From: Arcticibacter pallidicorallinus | GTDB taxonomy: Bacteria; Bacteroidota; Bacteroidia; Sphingobacteriales; Sphingobacteriaceae | DNA length: 64,000 bases | Assembly (NCBI RefSeq): GCF_003002875.1 | Contig: NZ_PVTH01000006.1 | Coordinates: forward strand, 1-64,000 | Reading direction: 5' to 3' | Shown here: positions 1 through 7,663 of the stretch, one piece after another | How the letters are laid out: the number at the start of each line of letters is the position of its first letter | Numbering within the stretch: the stretch's first letter is position 1 | Position numbers and translations under genes: made by a program | The notes under the pieces: model-generated | Database searches by the model: none | What the model was told of the DNA's origin: nothing | Seen by the model: the letters and a program-made list of their open reading frames with translations, nothing else

Positions 1-42
1 GGGATAAGTCCCACTTACAGATACTGCAGTCGGACTTATCTC
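1..42. repeat. Hairpin repeat, REP-like, copy 1 (cut by window edge)
   Basis: Bases 1-15 (GGGATAAGTCCCACT) and 28-42 (AGTCGGACTTATCTC) form an inverted repeat with two mismatches in 15 and a 12-nt loop. The arms resemble the perfect hairpin at 55567-55614, which shares the GGGATRAGTCCSACT core. Two related hairpins 55 kb apart in non-coding DNA suggest a dispersed repeat family. The outer end may lie beyond the window. Confidence 0.55.
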
Positions 43-100
43 AGTAGGACGTCCCGTTCTTGTCCCCATCATTCCAAGCACGATTAAGGCAGGGAGGATC

Positions 101-108
101 TATTTTTG
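101..108 (+). promoter_or_regulatory. TAnnTTTG -7 box for the DUF6600 gene
   Basis: TATTTTTG matches the Bacteroidota -7 consensus. No TTTG lies about 19 nt upstream. Transcription from here would give a leader of about 120 nt before the ATG at 237, containing the hairpin at 176-213. Confidence 0.35.
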
Positions 109-175
109 TTGGAAGCCTCTGACACTTTTAATTGGTTTCTAACGTCTTATGTAACACACGTAACAATTGAAAATA

Positions 176-213
176 AGGGGGCAGCAGAGTAAACCTTTTC
201 TCATTTGCCCCCT
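176..213 (+). promoter_or_regulatory. Leader hairpin upstream of the DUF6600 gene
   Basis: AGGGGGCA (176-183) pairs perfectly with TGCCCCCT (206-213). An inner GAG/CTC pairing extends the stem across an internal loop. The hairpin ends 23 nt before the start codon. There is no U-tract, so a structured 5' leader is more likely than a terminator. Confidence 0.4.
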
Positions 214-236
214 CTAATCATTAAAACACACACTTT

Positions 237-1568
237 ATGAAAGATCTTAAACGGGTTTTAATGCTGTTAATATTGGGGACAATGTTCAGCAGCTTGAGCA
301 GCACAGCAAGCACCCTATCACAGCCAGGAGCCAGTGTATCTTTCCAGACTTTCTATGACGAGCTTTCACCATACGGACAGTGGATCAACTATCAGGATCA
401 CGGCCGTGTTTGGATTCCGAATGTAGAGGAAGGATTTCAGCCTTATGGTACGCGGGGACACTGGGTAGTTACTGACTACGGCAACACGTGGGTTTCCGAC
501 TATGACTGGGGTTGGGCGCCTTTCCACTACGGACGCTGGTTATTTGACGATTATTACGGATGGATTTGGGTGCCGGGATCTGAATGGGGTCCAGCCTGGG
601 TGAATTGGAGATCAGGAGGCGGCTACTACGGATGGGCGCCGCTTGGTCCGGGTCTCGACATCAATATCAACATCAACATCCCACTGGCCAGATGGATCTT
701 TGTACCACAGCGATATATTACACACCGCTCTGTATACAATTATCACGTACCCAGAAACAGGTATTCCAATTTTTACGGACATACTACTGTGATCAATAAC
801 ATCTATGTACGTGATAACAGAAGGTACTTCGCAGGGCCGCAACGACGCGAAATGGAACGCTACACCCGTGGCAGAATTCCTGTTCATCAGGTGCATGCTT
901 CCAACAGACCGGGCAGAACCGTCGCAGAGCGGGGTGCAGTTCGGGTTTATCGTCCGGACTTGAACGGCAGAAACGATCGTGACAGAGGTAATGCTGTAGA
1001 CCGTCCGGCAAGAGGTAATGCGGAACGTTACGGAAACAATAACAACAATCGCCCTACGAATGACAATCGCAACAGGGATAATACCAGACCGTCGACCACT
1101 CGTCCTGGACAGGATAATAACTCCAGACCAAATTCCGGAGAGATAAGAAACCGGGAGAATCCGGCTGTCAACCGCGGGAATCGGGATACCTGGACAAACA
1201 GACCAGGCAGAAGCCAGCAGGCTGAAACCCGTCCTTCGGGAACACTGCCTGAAAGCAGACCAAGCGGCCGGAATACCGAAAGCTCGGAGAGACGTTCTGC
1301 AGGAGCAGGAAGAATTGAGAGGAGGCCGGAGAGAAATATACCAGGCGGCCAAACAGAGCGAAGCGCCGAGGCTCAGGCCTCGCAAAGAGCGACAAGAAGC
1401 AACCAGGCTGAGGCTCGCCAAAGGGCCCAGGCTCCGCAAAGAGCTACTCCCCAAATGGAGAGGGCACCTCGCGAGCGATCACAATCTTCTGATAATTCAC
1501 GTAGTAACCGCGGTTCTTCTTCGGGAGAAAGACCTTCGAGAGGATCCGGCAGGTTAACAAGAGGCTAA
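237..1568 (+). CDS. Exported DUF6600-type protein with Arg/Asn-rich tail
   Basis: A 443-aa secreted protein of unknown function. Residues 1-25 are a signal peptide. Residues 35-145 are extremely rich in Trp, Tyr and Gly, with repeated W-P and YGxW units (SPYGQW, WGWAPFHYGRW, YGWIWVPG, WGPAW, YYGWAPLG). This is the pattern of DUF6600 proteins, common in Bacteroidota envelopes. From about residue 195 the chain is low-complexity (Arg, Asn, Gln, Ser, Pro) and probably disordered, with imperfect Q-R-A repeats near residues 375-410. It stands alone, behind a possible promoter at 101 and a leader hairpin. The role is unknown; a cell-envelope location is inferred from the signal peptide. Confidence 0.8.
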   Translation: MKDLKRVLMLLILGTMFSSLSSTASTLSQPGASVSFQTFYDELSPYGQWINYQDHGRVWIPNVEEGFQPYGTRGHWVVTDYGNTWVSDYDWGWAPFHYGRWLFDDYYGWIWVPGSEWGPAWVNWRSGGGYYGWAPLGPGLDINININIPLARWIFVPQRYITHRSVYNYHVPRNRYSNFYGHTTVINNIYVRDNRRYFAGPQRREMERYTRGRIPVHQVHASNRPGRTVAERGAVRVYRPDLNGRNDRDRGNAVDRPARGNAERYGNNNNNRPTNDNRNRDNTRPSTTRPGQDNNSRPNSGEIRNRENPAVNRGNRDTWTNRPGRSQQAETRPSGTLPESRPSGRNTESSERRSAGAGRIERRPERNIPGGQTERSAEAQASQRATRSNQAEARQRAQAPQRATPQMERAPRERSQSSDNSRSNRGSSSGERPSRGSGRLTRG

Positions 1569-1613
1569 GATCCTAAAAGAAACCACTGATAACAGAGCGA
1601 CCTCTGTCTAAGC

Positions 1614-1650
1614 TGAACCCTGAAAGTTTCACCATAACTTTTGGGGTTCA
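1614..1650. repeat. 15-bp hairpin downstream of the DUF6600 gene
   Basis: TGAACCCTGAAAGTT (1614-1628) pairs with AACTTTTGGGGTTCA (1636-1650) over 15 positions, two of them G-U wobbles, with a 7-nt loop. It lies 46 nt after the stop codon. No T-run follows, so it is not a canonical intrinsic terminator, but it could protect the 3' end or be processed. I see nothing else in 1569-1847. Confidence 0.45.
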
Positions 1651-1847
1651 TCGTGTTATGGAGTGAGCTTCCTGTTTTGTTCGTGTTCTTCCAGGCTTCT
1701 GAAGCTTTCGAATGACACGCAACAGCCCTGCTTTTGAACCGTACTTCAACAAGCCAACCTCCCCTATTTAGAATAATTACAAAAAGAGAGCCTTTTTATT
1801 TGGATTGATTATAAACAAATACTAAGTTTGTAGTACACATCAAGTCA

Positions 1848-2201
1848 ATGCAAATTAAAGCGAATACTCACCTTATAGAAGTTTTTAGGACAGAAGCCGG
1901 GGCTGTTTACCAATGTGAAGCATCGAATAACTTTATTCTTGAGTTTGCAGATCGCAGTACCGCTTTTAAACCCGGAAACTTCATCGACTTTAGCAAAAGG
2001 CTGTTTGCCATAAATTTGGCAGAAATGTTATGCAGTCCGGCTAAACATGCAGACCTGGCCATCATCATGCCTCCCTATTGCGAGACCTGCTTCCTTCTGA
2101 CCATTACAGAGGTGATTTCACTGCAGCGTATCCTCGGCGGCGCCAAGACAATCCTTCATTTGAATAGTATCCTCAGAACGAGCCAGCTACAATTTGCCTA
2201 G
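1848..2201 (+). CDS. Small conserved-looking protein, function unknown
   Basis: A 117-aa cytosolic protein without signal peptide or membrane segment. A C-terminal MPPYCETCFLLTITEV segment holds a CxxC pair (near residues 78-81). It is followed by an amphipathic helix, LQRILGGAKTILHLNSIL. The arrangement resembles short Bacteroidota proteins of the DUF6686 kind, but I cannot confirm the family. It lies 94 nt upstream of ferritin in the same direction, so a role in metal handling is possible, but that rests on position only. Confidence 0.65.
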   Translation: MQIKANTHLIEVFRTEAGAVYQCEASNNFILEFADRSTAFKPGNFIDFSKRLFAINLAEMLCSPAKHADLAIIMPPYCETCFLLTITEVISLQRILGGAKTILHLNSILRTSQLQFA

Positions 2202-2295
2202 TGCGATGATTTAGATTGAATACGTATTAGAAATATTCTCCTGTTTTCAAAACATTTTGATGTTTATTTGTATCTAATAATAAACTCAGAATACT

Positions 2296-2835
2296 ATGAA
2301 AGACCTTCTCAGATTAAGAACCTCTCTGTCAGAGGAAATAGAGACTCTTCTAAACGAACAAATAAAAGTTGAAGCATATTCATCTTCCCTATATTTAGCG
2401 ATGTCTTCCTGGTGTAACCGCAATGGTTACGACAACAGTGCCGGATATCTGGAACGCCAGTCGGGTGAAGAGCGTGAACATATGCTGAAACTGTTCAGAT
2501 ACATCAACGATCTTGGAGGAAAAGCTATCTCTCCGGAAGTAACCAACATCCCCCAGGAATTCGATTCTTTTAAAGGAATATTTGAGCTTGCTTTACAGCA
2601 GGAGATTCAGGTAACTTCAAACTTCAACCGCATATCAGACAGATGCCAGAAAGCGAATGACTATGTGACTCTTCAGTTCCTGCAGTGGTTCCTGAAAGAA
2701 CAGATTGAGGAAGAATATGTAGCGAGACGTATTCTGGAGCTTTTCGATATCATCGGAGAAGAGGGAACAGGACGCTGGCAGATTGACAAACAGATCCCTA
2801 AAGTTAGCTACGGCGACGAGGGAGGCGAAGATTAA
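2296..2835 (+). CDS. ftnA: Non-heme ferritin
   Basis: A 179-aa bacterial ferritin that oxidises Fe(II) and stores the iron as a mineral core in a 24-subunit shell in the cytoplasm. Ferroxidase ligands are visible: Glu26 in KVEAYSS, Glu59 and His62 in the ExxH motif, Glu103 in QQEIQ, and the helix WFLKEQIEEE near 131-140. No heme-binding Met typical of bacterioferritin is evident. The length fits the family (about 165-180 aa). A terminator follows directly at 2877-2902, so it is transcribed separately from the next gene. Confidence 0.93.
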   Translation: MKDLLRLRTSLSEEIETLLNEQIKVEAYSSSLYLAMSSWCNRNGYDNSAGYLERQSGEEREHMLKLFRYINDLGGKAISPEVTNIPQEFDSFKGIFELALQQEIQVTSNFNRISDRCQKANDYVTLQFLQWFLKEQIEEEYVARRILELFDIIGEEGTGRWQIDKQIPKVSYGDEGGED

Positions 2836-2876
2836 TCGACTTCAGCTTTAGAGCTATTATGCTCTGCTTATCATAT

Positions 2877-2902
2877 AAAGAGGGTCTATGACCCTTTTTT
2901 TT
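2877..2902 (+). terminator. Intrinsic terminator after ferritin
   Basis: AGGGTC (2881-2886) and GACCCT (2890-2895) form a tight hairpin with a 3-nt loop, extended by A-T pairs and followed by a run of eight T. It overlaps an in-frame ATG at 2888, which argues against that ATG as the start of the next gene. Confidence 0.85.
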
Positions 2903-2947
2903 ATGCCTATATTTATCCAGAAGAACCTTTACTATCCGGGCTCCAAA

Positions 2948-3655
2948 ATGATCGTTTCGCTTACCATTGTTCGCTACCCTAAGAGACTTATTCCTGTTGC
3001 TTTCCTTTCGATGGCCGTACACAGGCTACCGCTGATGCTTACGGGCGGCTGCACATTCTATAAACTCATGGGCTCTGGAAGGAACGGGACATTTGATCTG
3101 ACGCCTGATCTCCAGCAATGGGCTCTTCTTGCAGTGTGGAAAACGCAGAAAGATTTTGACGAGTTCAAGGAACACTCCTTCGTTAGCCGTTGGTGGAAAC
3201 GCTTTGCAAAGGAACAATGGACGGCCTTGCTGGAGCCTGTTAGCAGTCATGGAACCTGGGATGGACAACAGCCCTTTGGAACGCGTTTTGAGAAGAATGC
3301 TGTTGAGGGACCGATTGCCGTGTTGACGCGAGCCACCATTCGCCTGAATAAGCTAAAGGGATTTTGGTCGCACGTCGACAGAGTTGCCCAACTCATGTCT
3401 CGCGCACCCGGGTTCATCACCTCATTCGGTATCGGGGAAGCACCGTTCTTTAGGCAGGCAACATTTTCGGTCTGGACATCTGCGGAGGATATGAAAAACT
3501 TTGCATACAAATCTCTTGACCATGCTGAAGTGATCAAGAAGACCAGGGAAGAGAAATGGTATAGTGAGGAATTGTTCGCCAGGTTTAAGATCCTCGGATC
3601 CGAAGGCTCATTAAATGGGTCAGATCCTTTGGCGGAAAAGACTGGAATTTTGTAA
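2948..3655 (+). CDS. Spheroidene monooxygenase (CrtA)-like protein
   Basis: A 235-aa protein resembling the CrtA/spheroidene monooxygenase-like family. In purple bacteria CrtA oxygenates acyclic carotenoids; most Bacteroidota homologues have no tested function. Family-like stretches are MIVSLTIVRYPKR at the start, the LMGSGRNGTFDL segment, the following QQWALLAVW, and RATIRLNKLKGFW in the middle. I start it at 2948 because the in-frame ATG at 2888 lies inside the ferritin terminator, and the N-terminus from 2948 looks natural. The gene for a small protein follows closely and is probably cotranscribed. No other carotenoid gene is in the window. Confidence 0.75.
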   Translation: MIVSLTIVRYPKRLIPVAFLSMAVHRLPLMLTGGCTFYKLMGSGRNGTFDLTPDLQQWALLAVWKTQKDFDEFKEHSFVSRWWKRFAKEQWTALLEPVSSHGTWDGQQPFGTRFEKNAVEGPIAVLTRATIRLNKLKGFWSHVDRVAQLMSRAPGFITSFGIGEAPFFRQATFSVWTSAEDMKNFAYKSLDHAEVIKKTREEKWYSEELFARFKILGSEGSLNGSDPLAEKTGIL

Positions 3656-3675
3656 TACATTTGCTAAAAAAACAC

Positions 3676-3924
3676 ATGCGAGTAGTTGCCGAGTTACCGA
3701 GACCAGACTGTAAGATCACCATCTTTTCCATGAATGGAAAGTATATCATCAAGTTCGAGAAGGGGAGTTTTGAACAGACCTATAAGCTTGCTGAGATGGA
3801 TTTGCTAGACGGATTGGATGGCGTTTTTCAACTCCTGGACGAAGAGTTCATTCAGAAGGTAGTGGCAAGATTTGATAAAATGCTGTCTGACTTCTCCCTG
3901 GCCTGGAAGAGATATGAGGCCTAG
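3676..3924 (+). CDS. Small conserved-looking protein, function unknown
   Basis: An 82-aa acidic protein (MRVVAELPRPDCKITIFSMN at the start). A mixed strand-helix pattern includes KYIIKFEKGSFEQTYKLAE and a C-terminal helix ending in AWKRYEA. An in-frame TTG at 3661 would add five residues; I prefer the ATG at 3676. It begins about 20 nt after the CrtA-like stop and is probably in the same transcript. No signal peptide, membrane segment or recognised motif is present. Confidence 0.65.
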   Translation: MRVVAELPRPDCKITIFSMNGKYIIKFEKGSFEQTYKLAEMDLLDGLDGVFQLLDEEFIQKVVARFDKMLSDFSLAWKRYEA

Positions 3925-4234
3925 ATAATCACTTAAGATTTACTTTAGGTTTAGGCTTCATCTATTTAGATAATAGGCACTTAGAAGCAAATAAACGGGC
4001 GTACAGAATTTAATTTGGCGGATTTTAGCGGTCATCACACATGATTCCCTACGTATATCAGGAATACATTTACATAAATGTTATACCAATTTGAAAAAGA
4101 ATAGGTTATAACCCTAACAGAATTTAATTTCGAGTACTATAAAGCCGGGTTTTCGTTTCAAATGGCTCGTTTGACCATCATTGTCAAACAACACCTCAAA
4201 AATGTAAGATCAATAAATTATCTTTGCGCTACGA
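3925..4234. other. 310-bp intergenic region with repeats, upstream of lepA
   Basis: No gene is visible. It contains a 14-bp direct repeat (ACAGAATTTAATTT at 4003-4016 and 4117-4130) and a 7+7 palindrome (ACATTTA-CA-TAAATGT, 4066-4081). A TAnnTTTG box (TATCTTTG, 4219-4226) lies 8 nt before the lepA start. This is probably the lepA promoter region; the repeats are candidate regulator sites. Confidence 0.5.
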
Positions 4235-6022
4235 ATGAAGAATATCCGTAACTTTTGCATCATTGCACACATCGATCACGGAAAGAGTACTTTAGCAGAT
4301 CGACTTTTAGAATATACAAACACCATCAGTCAGCGCGACGCGCAGGCCCAGTTACTTGATAACATGGACCTCGAGCGTGAGCGGGGAATTACCATAAAGA
4401 GCCATGCGATACAGATGAACTATAGCCTCAATGGAGAGGACTATATCTTCAACCTGATCGACACGCCGGGACACGTTGACTTTTCATATGAGGTGTCCAG
4501 GTCAATCGCCGCGTGTGAGGGAGCACTTCTTATTGTAGATGCCTCTCAGGGTATCCAGGCTCAGACGATATCCAACCTCTATCTTGCTTTGGAACATGAT
4601 CTGGAAATCATTCCAATTTTGAACAAGATGGATCTCCCGGGTGCGATGCCTGAGGAGGTAAAAGATCAGATCATCGAACTGATCGGCTGCAAGCGCGAAG
4701 AGATTATTCCTGCATCCGGAAAAACCGGCTTAGGTGTTCATGATATTCTCGAAGCCATCGTTTCGCGGGTACCCTCCCCTGTCGGACAGGAAGACGGCGA
4801 ACTGCAGGCATTGATCTTCGACTCCGTATTTAATCCCTTCCGTGGCATCATCGCCTACTTTAAGGTGGTCCACGGACAGATCAAAAAGAACGATAAGGTA
4901 AAATTCATCGCAACAGGCAAGGAATATATCGCGGATGAAGTTGGTATATTGAAACTAAACCCCGAGCCTCGCGGCATTGTTAAGACGGGAGACGTAGGAT
5001 ATATTATCTCCGGTATTAAGGAAGCCAGAGAAGTAAAGGTAGGTGACACGATTACGCACGTTGACAAGCCTTCCAGAGAAGCTATTCAAGGTTTTGAAGA
5101 AGTAAAGCCAATGGTATTTGCAGGGATTTACCCTGTCGATACGGATGAGTTTGAGGAACTTCGCGAAGCAATGCACAAACTTCAGTTAAATGATGCTTCC
5201 ATTGTTTTCGAACCAGAGTCTTCTGCCGCCCTTGGATTTGGATTCCGATGCGGATTCCTGGGAATGCTTCACATGGAGATCATTCAGGAACGTCTGGAAC
5301 GCGAGTTCGACATGACCGTCATCACGACGGTACCTAACGTATCGTACGTGGCTCATACCACTAAAGGCGATGTAATACAGGTCCACAACCCTTCTGACCT
5401 TCCGGATCCGAGCAAGATGGATTCTGTGGAAGAACCTTTTATAAAGGCGAACATCATCACTAAATCAGAATTTGTTGGTCCGATCATGTCTCTTTGTATT
5501 CAAAAGAGGGGGATCATCATCAACCAGTCGTATCTGACCTCTGATCGTGTGGAGCTTGTATTTGAGCTTCCGATGGGAGAAATTGTGTTTGACTTCTACG
5601 ACCGTCTTAAAACGATATCAAAGGGATATGCTTCTTTCGATTATCACCAGATAGGCTACCGTAAGTCAGATCTTGTAAGACTGGATATCCGCTTAAACGG
5701 TGAGCCGGTTGACGCATTGTCGTCTCTTATCCACCGGTCGAACTCTTATGATTTCGGAAAACGTATCTGTGAGAAGCTGCGTGAGTTGATCCCTAGGCAG
5801 CAGTTTGAAATCATCATCCAGGCTTCTATTGGTGCTAAAGTAATCGCAAGAGAAACGGTTCGCGCCCTGAGAAAGGACGTTACCGCCAAATGTTATGGTG
5901 GTGATATTTCCCGTAAGCGTAAACTCCTGGAAAAACAGAAGAAGGGTAAGAAGAGAATGCGCCAGGTTGGTAACGTGGAAATCCCACAATCGGCATTTAT
6001 GGCGGTACTGAAACTCGATTAA
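4235..6022 (+). CDS. lepA: Elongation factor 4 (LepA), ribosomal GTPase
   Basis: A 595-aa translational GTPase that acts on the ribosome, in back-translocation or initiation quality according to different studies. Motifs seen are the P-loop AHIDHGKST (11-19), the switch region RERGITIK (49-56), DTPGH (76-80), NKMD (131-134), EF-G-like middle domains, and the LepA-specific basic C-terminus with [20 protein letters not shown]. Length matches the family (about 595-600). The start is 8 nt after a TATCTTTG box, so its 5' leader is very short or absent. folD follows after 33 nt, probably in the same transcript. Confidence 0.97.
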   Translation: MKNIRNFCIIAHIDHGKSTLADRLLEYTNTISQRDAQAQLLDNMDLERERGITIKSHAIQMNYSLNGEDYIFNLIDTPGHVDFSYEVSRSIAACEGALLIVDASQGIQAQTISNLYLALEHDLEIIPILNKMDLPGAMPEEVKDQIIELIGCKREEIIPASGKTGLGVHDILEAIVSRVPSPVGQEDGELQALIFDSVFNPFRGIIAYFKVVHGQIKKNDKVKFIATGKEYIADEVGILKLNPEPRGIVKTGDVGYIISGIKEAREVKVGDTITHVDKPSREAIQGFEEVKPMVFAGIYPVDTDEFEELREAMHKLQLNDASIVFEPESSAALGFGFRCGFLGMLHMEIIQERLEREFDMTVITTVPNVSYVAHTTKGDVIQVHNPSDLPDPSKMDSVEEPFIKANIITKSEFVGPIMSLCIQKRGIIINQSYLTSDRVELVFELPMGEIVFDFYDRLKTISKGYASFDYHQIGYRKSDLVRLDIRLNGEPVDALSSLIHRSNSYDFGKRICEKLRELIPRQQFEIIIQASIGAKVIARETVRALRKDVTAKCYGGDISRKRKLLEKQKKGKKRMRQVGNVEIPQSAFMAVLKLD

Positions 6023-6055
6023 AGACAAATAAGAACCATACTCTACGATAGCAAC

Positions 6056-6937
6056 ATGCAGTTATTAGACGGAAAATTCGTATCAGAAAAACTCAAGCAG
6101 GAGATTGCTGCTGAGGCCGCAGGCGTACTGGCAACCAAAGGCCGAAAACCTCATTTGGTGGCAATTCTGGTGGGCAATGACGGAGGAAGCGAAACTTACG
6201 TAGCGAGCAAGATGAAGAATTGCGAGAAGGTTGGCTTCAAGTCTTCCCTTCATCGTTATGACAACTCGGTAACCGAGGAGGAGCTTCTAGCGAAGATTGA
6301 AGAGATTAATCGGGACGAAGATGTAGATGGACTTATTGTTCAGCTTCCTCTCCCTAAACATATTGACCCGGAGAAAGTTACAGAGAAGATTGACTACAAA
6401 AAAGACGTAGACGGATTCCATCCCGTGAACTTGGGTCGCATGATGCGGAACCTTCCCTGCTTTATTCCGGCTACACCTTACGGCATCATGATGATGCTGG
6501 AAGAATACAAAATTGAAACATCGGGAAAGCATTGTGTGGTGGTAGGTCGCAGTAATATCGTGGGCAGTCCGATGAGCATCCTCATGGCCAGAAATGCGTA
6601 TCCGGGCAATTGTACAGTGACCTTAACGCATAGCAGAACAAAGGACTTGAAAAACGTGGTTGCCTCTGCAGATATTATTGTAGCGGCCATCGGTAAAAAG
6701 AACTTTGTCACTGCCGACATGGTTAAGCCTGGTGCAGTAATCATAGACGTAGGGATTAACAGAGAGGTTTCAGAAACCACGAAGTCGGGATATAAGCTAT
6801 ATGGTGACGTCGACTTCGACAACGTGTCGGAGAAAGCTTCCTGGATTACGCCAGTTCCCGGTGGCGTAGGATTAATGACGATTGTAGGTTTGTTGAAAAA
6901 CACGCTTGCATCCGCTAAAAAAGAAATTTACGGCTAG
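6056..6937 (+). CDS. folD: Bifunctional methylenetetrahydrofolate dehydrogenase/cyclohydrolase
   Basis: A 293-aa FolD, which interconverts 5,10-methylene-THF, 5,10-methenyl-THF and 10-formyl-THF with NADP in the cytosol. Signature stretches are [28 protein letters not shown], the nucleotide-binding [13 protein letters not shown], and the C-terminal [12 protein letters not shown]. The catalytic Lys of the YVxxK motif is in TYVASKMK near residue 50. Length is normal. It lies 33 nt after lepA. A GC-rich imperfect hairpin (6943-6973) follows but has no T-run. Confidence 0.97.
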   Translation: MQLLDGKFVSEKLKQEIAAEAAGVLATKGRKPHLVAILVGNDGGSETYVASKMKNCEKVGFKSSLHRYDNSVTEEELLAKIEEINRDEDVDGLIVQLPLPKHIDPEKVTEKIDYKKDVDGFHPVNLGRMMRNLPCFIPATPYGIMMMLEEYKIETSGKHCVVVGRSNIVGSPMSILMARNAYPGNCTVTLTHSRTKDLKNVVASADIIVAAIGKKNFVTADMVKPGAVIIDVGINREVSETTKSGYKLYGDVDFDNVSEKASWITPVPGGVGLMTIVGLLKNTLASAKKEIYG

Positions 6938-6994
6938 CCACAGCGGGCTTTGCTAAAATGACATTGCCCTGCTGATATCCCTTCAACTATTGGG

Positions 6995-7002
6995 TATATT
7001 TG
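6995..7002 (+). promoter_or_regulatory. -7 box (TATATTTG) upstream of queE
   Basis: An exact TAnnTTTG match lies 16 nt before the queE ATG. No TTTG is at the expected distance upstream. It would give a leader of about 10 nt. Confidence 0.45.
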
Positions 7003-7018
7003 CAGCCTTATAAGAAAA

Positions 7019-7642
7019 ATGAGTTTACAAGTACCAGAAGACGGAACCCTGCTCCCATTAATGGAGGAGTTTTATACGATCCAGGGCGAGGGTTACCATA
7101 GTGGAAAAGCCGCTTATTTCATCAGACTTGGCGGATGTGATGTAGGTTGTCATTGGTGCGATGTGAAAGAGAGCTGGGATGCGAGCCTGCATCCGCTTAC
7201 TCACGCTGATCAGATCGTGGCTAACGCAGAACAATACCCCGGAAAGGCTGTGGTCATCACCGGAGGGGAACCGCTGATCTATAATCTGGATTACCTCACC
7301 TCTGAATTACAGAAGCGCGGAATAAAAACTTTTATTGAAACTTCGGGTGCTTATCCTTTATCAGGACAATGGGACTGGATCTGTCTCTCTCCAAAGAAAT
7401 TCAAGTCGCCAGTACCGTCCATCGGTCAGCATGCCGGAGAATTAAAGGTCATCGTTTTTAACAAGAGTGACTTCGCCTGGGCTGAATCACATGCTCAGCT
7501 GGTATCACCTGGTTGTAAACTTTACCTTCAGCCTGAATGGTCTAAGTCGCAGGAGATGATTCCATTGATCATTGACTATGTTAAAGAAAACCCTAAATGG
7601 GAGATCTCTCTTCAGACACATAAATTCCTGAATATTCCCTAA
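7019..7642 (+). CDS. queE: 7-carboxy-7-deazaguanine synthase, radical SAM
   Basis: A 207-aa radical SAM enzyme that converts 6-carboxy-tetrahydropterin to 7-carboxy-7-deazaguanine in queuosine biosynthesis. The cluster motif is Cys40-x3-Cys44-x2-Cys47 in GGCDVGCHWCD. The upstream EEFYTIQGEGYHSG and the SAM-contacting VVITGGEPL are typical of QueE. Length matches the family. No other queuosine gene is in the window. The next gene starts 21 nt downstream and may be cotranscribed. Confidence 0.95.
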   Translation: MSLQVPEDGTLLPLMEEFYTIQGEGYHSGKAAYFIRLGGCDVGCHWCDVKESWDASLHPLTHADQIVANAEQYPGKAVVITGGEPLIYNLDYLTSELQKRGIKTFIETSGAYPLSGQWDWICLSPKKFKSPVPSIGQHAGELKVIVFNKSDFAWAESHAQLVSPGCKLYLQPEWSKSQEMIPLIIDYVKENPKWEISLQTHKFLNIP

Positions 7643-7648
7643 GGCCAA

Positions 7649-7657
7649 AAGGAGGAG
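7649..7657 (+). promoter_or_regulatory. Strong Shine-Dalgarno sequence (AAGGAGGAG)
   Basis: A near-perfect purine SD is placed 6 nt before the ATG at 7664. Most genes in this window have no SD, as expected for Bacteroidota, so this one is an exception. It supports the chosen start of the OmpA-family gene. Confidence 0.6.
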
Positions 7658-7663
7658 AAACCT

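Noticed and set aside
612-1454. 280-codon open frame on the minus strand inside the DUF6600 gene
   Set aside because: It is antisense to a clear exported protein. Its Ser/Arg/Val-rich composition follows from the biased codons of the Arg/Asn-rich tail.
2888-2947. N-terminal extension of the CrtA-like protein
   Set aside because: It starts within the ferritin terminator hairpin, and the extra residues look unlike the family.
6943-6973. Imperfect hairpin after folD considered as terminator
   Set aside because: CAGCGGGC/GCCCTGCTG pairs with a bulge and no T-run follows, so I do not list it as a terminator.
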